This document shows, one piece after another, positions 6,681 through 10,155 of a stretch of DNA of 10,155 nt. The stretch is from Candidatus Hydrogenedentota bacterium. GTDB lineage: Bacteria; UBA8481; J006. Every line of letters starts with the position of its first letter. Positions within the stretch are counted from its first letter, which is position 1. A program made the translations under genes and the position numbers. The DNA lies in NCBI GenBank assembly GCA_003697085.1, contig RFFU01000129.1, forward strand, positions 1-10,155. The letters run 5' to 3'. The notes beneath the pieces are model-generated. The model was not told the DNA's origin. It saw only the letters and a list, made by a program, of their open reading frames with translations, and did not search any database.

Positions 6681-8399
6681 TCAGAGCGTTCTACGGGTCG
6701 TGCGGGGGAGAATAACGCCTTCGAGACGGAGGGGGAGTTCGGTGTGGATATAGTTTCGCAGAGGAGTCGGTGGTTTTCCGGCCAAGAGGCGCTGGATGTT
6801 GGATAAGGCGATGGAGTCGGCTTGGCGCGGGTCTGGAGCCAACCGGACGGCGTTCCAGTAGCGCTGAAGGGCGTGTTCGGTGTCACCGCGAAGTTCGAGA
6901 GCGATACCGTAGTTGTTCTGAAGCGCCGGGTCACTGTGGCGCACCTGTTCGAGGGGGCGGAGGTGAGCGAGTGCGGAGTCGGTCTTTTGGGAGAGCAGGT
7001 AAGCCGTGGCGAAGGCCCATTGGACGGAAGGATGATCCTCGAGGAAGGGGGGAATACGCGAAAGAGACGCAATGGCTCCCTCGGGATCGCCGGACTGCAT
7101 TCTAGTGACGGCGAGGTTGTAGCGGAAGAAGGGCCCGTCGAATCCATTACGATCGGCGGCCTCGAAATATGATCGTGCTAAGGGGTAGTTCTTCAAATCA
7201 TAAAGAAGGAGACAGCCCATATCGTAGAGGGCTTTGGGGTGGCGGGGATTGAGTTCGAGGGCTTTTTGAAAGTCTTTGAGGGCGATGTCGGGAGCGCCAC
7301 CGTAATAGCCGAGTTCTCCTCGGAGAATATATCCCGGAGCGTAGGTGGGAGCGAGCAGGATGGCGGAGTCGGCATACGCTTCCGCTTGCGAGAAGTCATC
7401 GTTTTCGATGGCAAGGTTTCCCAAGGTAACGAGGATTCCCGGTCGAATCTTTCTGCTCTTTCGCAAGATATCCTGCAAGGCCTTCTCCGCCTCCTCGATC
7501 TTTCCCGCGTTGAGCATGAGATCAGCATAGGCAAGCAGAGTCGGAATATCCTCGTCTCCGTAGGGTCGGGCCTGAAGGAGGAGTTCTTCCTGTTCGCGCG
7601 CCTTTTTTCCCTGTCCCGCCCGCAGATAGAGTTCGCGAAGGTAGTAACGCGGGGTGAGGGAGGCGGGATTTCTTTCCAACGCATTGAAGAAGGCTTCTTC
7701 CGCCTCGGCGTACTGGGCTTGAAGCATCAGGACGCGCCCCTCGAGCAAGAGAGCCCGGCGATTCTTCGCATCGATTTCGAGCACTTGATCGACGATTCCT
7801 TTTGCCTCGGAAGGTTCTTTCTGGCGGAGGAGAATTTCAGCGAGGGAGATCGAGGCGTCGATGAAGATACTTTGATCGGTTCGGGTGCGCGCGAATTGGC
7901 GCGCGATTTCATAATATCGCGCTGCGTCATTCAGATAATCGTGGTCCTCCAGAATGCGTGCGTAGTCGAGGTAGATTTCTCCGGGGTCGGCTTGAAGTTG
8001 CAGAATATTTTCGACAAGGCGTTCGGCCTCCTTGAGGTTTCCGGACAGGACCGCCTGCTCGACGGCTTGGAGTGTCTTCGTAATGCGGTATTCCTGGGTG
8101 AAGGTTCGAAAAAAGTAAAAGCAGGCGGCCGCCAACAGCGGAAGCGCGACGGCGAGAACACCCCACTGCCAGGGGCGGACGGCATAGATCCCTTCCCGGC
8201 GGAATTTGCGCAGTCTCCGATTGATACCGGGATCTTCGAGGACGAACCTCTTGAAGCGAGCCACTTCTTCGCGAAGTCTCGCCTCCCGTTCCTCCTCTTC
8301 CGCCTTCGCCTGTTCCTCGGGGGAGAGTGTCGGCAATTGTTCCGACTCCGCATGAACTTGCTGGAGAAGGGATTGAATGGAGTCGAAGTTTTCCGCCAA
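6681..8399 (-). CDS. Membrane-anchored tetratricopeptide repeat (TPR) protein
   Basis: The 572-residue product has three parts. An acidic, probably cytoplasmic head of about 78 residues contains a charged helix (PEEQAKAEEEEREARLREEV, about 27-46). One transmembrane segment follows at about 79-97 (WGVLAVALPLLAAACFYFF), then a long TPR array to about residue 540. Canonical units include AEEAFFNALERNP, AEAYADSAILLAPTYAPGY and IALKDFQKALELNPRHPKAL. The head has basic residues just before the helix (RRLRKFRREG), so the positive-inside rule puts the TPRs outside the cytoplasm. No enzyme domain is visible. TPR arrays usually bind partner proteins, so a scaffold or assembly role in the envelope is likely but unproven. 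No ATG lies near the N-terminus; the start chosen is TTG 8399, with GGCGGT six bases upstream and an in-frame stop at 8460-8462. It lies downstream of rnhA after a repeat-filled spacer. Confidence 0.85.
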   Translation of the reverse strand: MAENFDSIQSLLQQVHAESEQLPTLSPEEQAKAEEEEREARLREEVARFKRFVLEDPGINRRLRKFRREGIYAVRPWQWGVLAVALPLLAAACFYFFRTFTQEYRITKTLQAVEQAVLSGNLKEAERLVENILQLQADPGEIYLDYARILEDHDYLNDAARYYEIARQFARTRTDQSIFIDASISLAEILLRQKEPSEAKGIVDQVLEIDAKNRRALLLEGRVLMLQAQYAEAEEAFFNALERNPASLTPRYYLRELYLRAGQGKKAREQEELLLQARPYGDEDIPTLLAYADLMLNAGKIEEAEKALQDILRKSRKIRPGILVTLGNLAIENDDFSQAEAYADSAILLAPTYAPGYILRGELGYYGGAPDIALKDFQKALELNPRHPKALYDMGCLLLYDLKNYPLARSYFEAADRNGFDGPFFRYNLAVTRMQSGDPEGAIASLSRIPPFLEDHPSVQWAFATAYLLSQKTDSALAHLRPLEQVRHSDPALQNNYGIALELRGDTEHALQRYWNAVRLAPDPRQADSIALSNIQRLLAGKPPTPLRNYIHTELPLRLEGVILPRTTRRTL

Positions 8400-8575
8400 A
8401 GCCGTACCGCCTTTCAGGTTCCGAGGGTTCTGAACCGATTCGAAATGGATATTTATAACCTATTCGACAGGGAAGAGAGGGAAATTGAGGCGAACTGTCG
8501 GGGCAATCGACGGGCCGAAGCGTTTGGAGGTGAGGTGGTTTTTACAACTTTGAAATGGTAAACGCCGAAGGGAAA

Positions 8576-8636
8576 GAACCACGGAACATGCGGAAGGGGG
8601 GAACCACGGAACACACGGAAGGCACGGAAAGAGGGA
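8576..8636 (+). repeat. CACGGAA-type short repeat units, copy 3
   Basis: GAACCACGGAACATGCGGAA, then GGAACCACGGAACACACGGAA-like units and GGCACGGAAAGAGGG follow in tandem. The unit and strand are the same as at 6140-6209 and 6271-6303. The consensus reads GAACCACGGAACACACGGAA most clearly here. Confidence 0.75.
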
Positions 8637-8734
8637 GGGCAAGCGCAAGGGCAACGGCAGGGGCAGGGGCAGGAGAAAGGCAAAAGGGAAAAGAGGAGGA
8701 GGGAAAGGGCAAAAGTCAAAAGGAAAAAGGAAAA
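8637..8734 (+). repeat. Purine-rich GGGCAA / AAAAGGC repeat block, copy 2
   Basis: The block starts with GGGCAAGCGCAAGGGCAAC and GGCAGGGGCAGGGGCAGG steps of six bases. It passes into AAAGGCAAAAGGGAAAAG and AAGTCAAAAGGAAAAAGG. The second half matches the block at 6310-6373; the CAGGGG hexamer run is found only here and suggests slippage. Confidence 0.7.
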
Positions 8735-8739
8735 TATGG

Positions 8740-8761
8740 AGCACGGACACTACTTGTCCGT
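8740..8761 (+). repeat. GAGCAC hairpin, copy 2 (possible rnhA terminator)
   Basis: GAGC is followed by the stem ACGGACA (8743-8749), the loop CTACT and TGTCCGT (8755-8761), seven base pairs. It matches the hairpin at 6381-6401 in lead sequence and layout. Read on the - strand it lies about 55 bases after the rnhA stop and is followed by a T-rich stretch (ATATTTTCCTTTTTCC), so it might end the rnhA transcript. The T-run starts several bases after the stem and is interrupted, so this is weak. Confidence 0.5.
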
Positions 8762-8816
8762 AGAGGCAAATCTTCCTTTCGAGCGACTCGTTCCCCTTCC
8801 CGATCCGAAAAATTAC

Positions 8817-9284
8817 TCAAAGAGTGTCAAGAGCAGCTCCGTTCTTCGCCGCTTCCGCCGCGGTCGTGGCGAGTCGATCACATTCCTCGTTCCAGCGATG
8901 GCCCGAATGACCTTCCACCCAGCGGAAGGAGACCTTGTGGATCCTCAAGAGCGCATCGAGGCGCTTCCAGAGGTCCTGATTTTTGATAATTCCCCCTTTC
9001 GAAGAAGGGCGTTTCCAGTTCCGCCTCTTCCAGCTTTCCAGCCACCCCTTGTTGATGGCGTTGGCAAGATAGCGGGAGTCGGTCACGAGTTCGACGGAGC
9101 AGGGCTCCTTGAGGAGTTCGAGTCCGCGGATCGCGGCGAGGAGTTCCATCCTGTTGTTTGTGGTATGGGGATGGGATTCGCTGAGTGTGCGCCGGTGTTT
9201 TCCATAGGCCAGAACGACACCTATCCCGCCGGGCCCGGGATTGCCGAGGCAGGCTCCGTCCGTATGGATCACAACGTGTTTCAT
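8817..9284 (-). CDS. rnhA: Ribonuclease HI
   Basis: RNase HI cuts the RNA strand of RNA-DNA hybrids in the cytoplasm, removing R-loops and RNA primers. The 155 residues match the usual bacterial length. All catalytic positions of the E. coli enzyme are present: Asp9 (HTDGACLGNPGPGG), Glu47 (NNRMELLA), Asp69 (VTDSRY), His126 (WVEGHSGH) and Asp136 (NEECDRLA), equivalent to D10, E48, D70, H124 and D134. The handle region (NKGWLESWKRRNWKR, about 78-92), with its basic and Trp residues, is also present, so it should be active. It starts at ATG 9284, 55 bases after the lipoprotein stop on the same strand, and is probably co-transcribed with it. No Shine-Dalgarno site is visible before the ATG, so initiation may be weak or depend on upstream translation. 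Confidence 0.97.
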   Translation of the reverse strand: MKHVVIHTDGACLGNPGPGGIGVVLAYGKHRRTLSESHPHTTNNRMELLAAIRGLELLKEPCSVELVTDSRYLANAINKGWLESWKRRNWKRPSSKGGIIKNQDLWKRLDALLRIHKVSFRWVEGHSGHRWNEECDRLATTAAEAAKNGAALDTL

Positions 9285-9339
9285 CGAGGAAAGCGGGAAG
9301 AGATTTTCCCGGAGGGGCGGAAAAGATCAGGTGACATCT

Positions 9340-10074
9340 TCAGGGGGAAGAAGTGTCCAGAACGGTACGAACTCCGATATCGACGAGTTCATCGAATTCA
9401 TACGGTTTCGCGATCCGGCCGAGGCTGGAGAAGACGCCTTGCATCGTTTTTCCCTCGGCGAAGGAAGGTTGTGTTTCGTAATAACGGGATTTCCACACGA
9501 CCCGACCGCTGGAGACGTCGAAGACGGTCAGTTCGAAGCCGAGTTGCGCGCGGCTTCCCAGATAGGATTCCGAGAGACCGGTTTCGAGGAGAAAGATGCG
9601 CGTCGCGACAGCCGCGTCTGCTCCGAGGTTTCGGGCCGCGGCGATGTAAGGAGTCGAGGTGTTTCCTTTCGAACGTTCGGAATCCCTTCCGATGTTGGGG
9701 ACACGCGATTGGGGAATGACGGTACCAGGAGAACGGACGTCTATCTCGCGCGAGAGGGTACGAAAGAGGAGTTCGGCATCGCGCAAACGGGATTCCTCGA
9801 CGCGGGGATCCGATGACCGAGGCCAATCCTGTTCCGGCGGAAAGACGGCGAACGTCTTGTAGGATTTCCACGGAGTCGGTTTTTTGGAAGCGGCGGGGGT
9901 CGAGGCACAGGAGGTCCCCAAGAACGAAAAAATCGACAGCAGGATCACGAGATGGACGCATCTTCGAAGCATAAGCGAAGAATAAAACCTTCCGGTGAAA
10001 AAATCAAATGCGAGTTCCTCTTCGTTCCCGGGCTTAGATGCATGGCGAAAAATGGGTACCTTTTGTGGCATCAT
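9340..10074 (-). CDS. Putative outer-membrane lipoprotein, GNA1162/CsgG-like
   Basis: The protein has a hydrophobic signal segment (LVILLSIFSFLGTSC) ending in a cysteine, followed by STPAASKKP, a typical linker after lipid attachment. The lipobox is imperfect, with Gly at -3 and Leu at -4. The mature part has the pattern of TolB-N/CsgG-like periplasmic lipoproteins: TFAVFPPE at the start, then LGADAAVATRIFL, and FELTVFDVSSGRVVWKSRY with YETQ. Families with VWxxRYxETQ are, from memory, found in delta-proteobacteria with unknown function. The reading frame of 244 residues opens at ATG 10074 behind a strong AGGAGGGG site, but the signal peptide begins 34 residues later at ATG 9972, which has GGAAGG only at 15 bases. 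Either start is possible. It is the first gene of the - strand group seen here. Confidence 0.72.
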   Translation of the reverse strand: MMPQKVPIFRHASKPGNEEELAFDFFTGRFYSSLMLRRCVHLVILLSIFSFLGTSCASTPAASKKPTPWKSYKTFAVFPPEQDWPRSSDPRVEESRLRDAELLFRTLSREIDVRSPGTVIPQSRVPNIGRDSERSKGNTSTPYIAAARNLGADAAVATRIFLLETGLSESYLGSRAQLGFELTVFDVSSGRVVWKSRYYETQPSFAEGKTMQGVFSSLGRIAKPYEFDELVDIGVRTVLDTSSP

Positions 10075-10080
10075 GTCAGT

Positions 10081-10088
10081 CCCCTCCT
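10081..10088 (-). promoter_or_regulatory. Shine-Dalgarno site before ATG 10074
   Basis: Read on the - strand, AGGAGGGG lies six bases before the ATG at 10074, which is followed at once by a second ATG. It is the strongest ribosome binding site of the - strand genes and argues for translation starting here, ahead of the lipoprotein signal segment. The remaining 67 bases to the window edge show no recognisable promoter or gene. Confidence 0.6.
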
Positions 10089-10155
10089 GGGCGAAACCTC
10101 GGATATGATCGGGGAGGCCGAAAGGTGGTCCTCTACAAACCCGTTTTTGCAGGCA

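Larger units (their letters stand above)
8400..8816. other. 417-base spacer with repeats upstream of the TPR gene
   Basis: Bases 8400-8575 show no gene. On the - strand a TATAAA (8452-8457) lies about 53 bases before the TTG start and could be a -10 box, but no good -35 is seen at the right distance. Bases 8576-8761 repeat the CACGGAA, AAAAGGC and GAGCAC-hairpin order of the first spacer. Bases 8762-8816 hold nothing recognisable before the rnhA stop. The spacer is long enough for the TPR gene to have its own promoter. Confidence 0.7.

Noticed and set aside
7239-8561. Open frame of 440 codons on the + strand opposite the TPR gene
   Set aside because: It is the mirror of a clearly coding TPR frame, has no ribosome site, and its sequence has no domain; long antisense frames are common in GC-rich coding DNA.
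8555-8986. Open frame of 143 codons across the second repeat spacer into rnhA
   Set aside because: It translates CACGGAA and AAAAGGC repeats and then the antisense of rnhA, so it is not a gene.
9303-9328. Hairpin TTTTCC / GGAAAA between the lipoprotein gene and rnhA as a terminator
   Set aside because: The stem is only six pairs with a GC-rich loop of about nine bases and no following T-run; the genes are 55 bases apart and may well be co-transcribed.

Overview
The window looks like chromosomal DNA of a Gram-negative (diderm) bacterium with moderately GC-rich genes. It carries a complete outer-membrane-to-inner-membrane RND export system, a probable lipoprotein, and Shine-Dalgarno-type translation starts. 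The taxon cannot be fixed from this sequence. The mix of spacer repeats (CACGGAA-type, CACAGAG-type, AAAAGGC-type, and GGCGACC palindromes) is, from memory, common in genomes assembled from uncultured bacteria of the PVC, delta-proteobacterial and Chloroflexi-like groups. This is only a hint. There is no phage, IS transposase, CRISPR array, tRNA or rRNA.

The left part (1-6133, + strand) is one tightly packed operon: a TolC-like outer membrane channel (its 5' end lies outside the window), a membrane-fusion/adaptor protein, an RND inner-membrane pump of 1106 residues, and a 68-residue two-helix membrane protein of the DUF2892/YgaP-TM type. Each gene overlaps the next by 4 to 11 bases, which suggests translational coupling and fixed stoichiometry. 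The first three products should form a tripartite tunnel from inner membrane to outside. The fourth is a candidate small subunit of the pump.

The right part (10074-6681, - strand) encodes a probable outer-membrane lipoprotein of the GNA1162/CsgG-like type, RNase HI (rnhA), and a membrane-anchored TPR protein. The lipoprotein and rnhA are close enough to share a transcript. The TPR gene follows after a 417-base spacer and is transcribed towards the pump operon.

The two long spacers are the least explained DNA here: 6134-6680 lies between convergent genes and 8400-8816 lies between rnhA and the TPR gene. Both carry, in the same order and on the same strand, a block of CACGGAA units, a purine-rich AAAAGGC block and a small GAGCAC hairpin. 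The hairpin stem shows a compensatory base-pair change between the two copies. The first spacer also contains a CACAGAG block, a pair of GGCGACC palindromes and a REP-like hairpin. Neither spacer looks coding. I found no clearly new protein system; the repeat architecture and the pump's small partner are the points most worth following.
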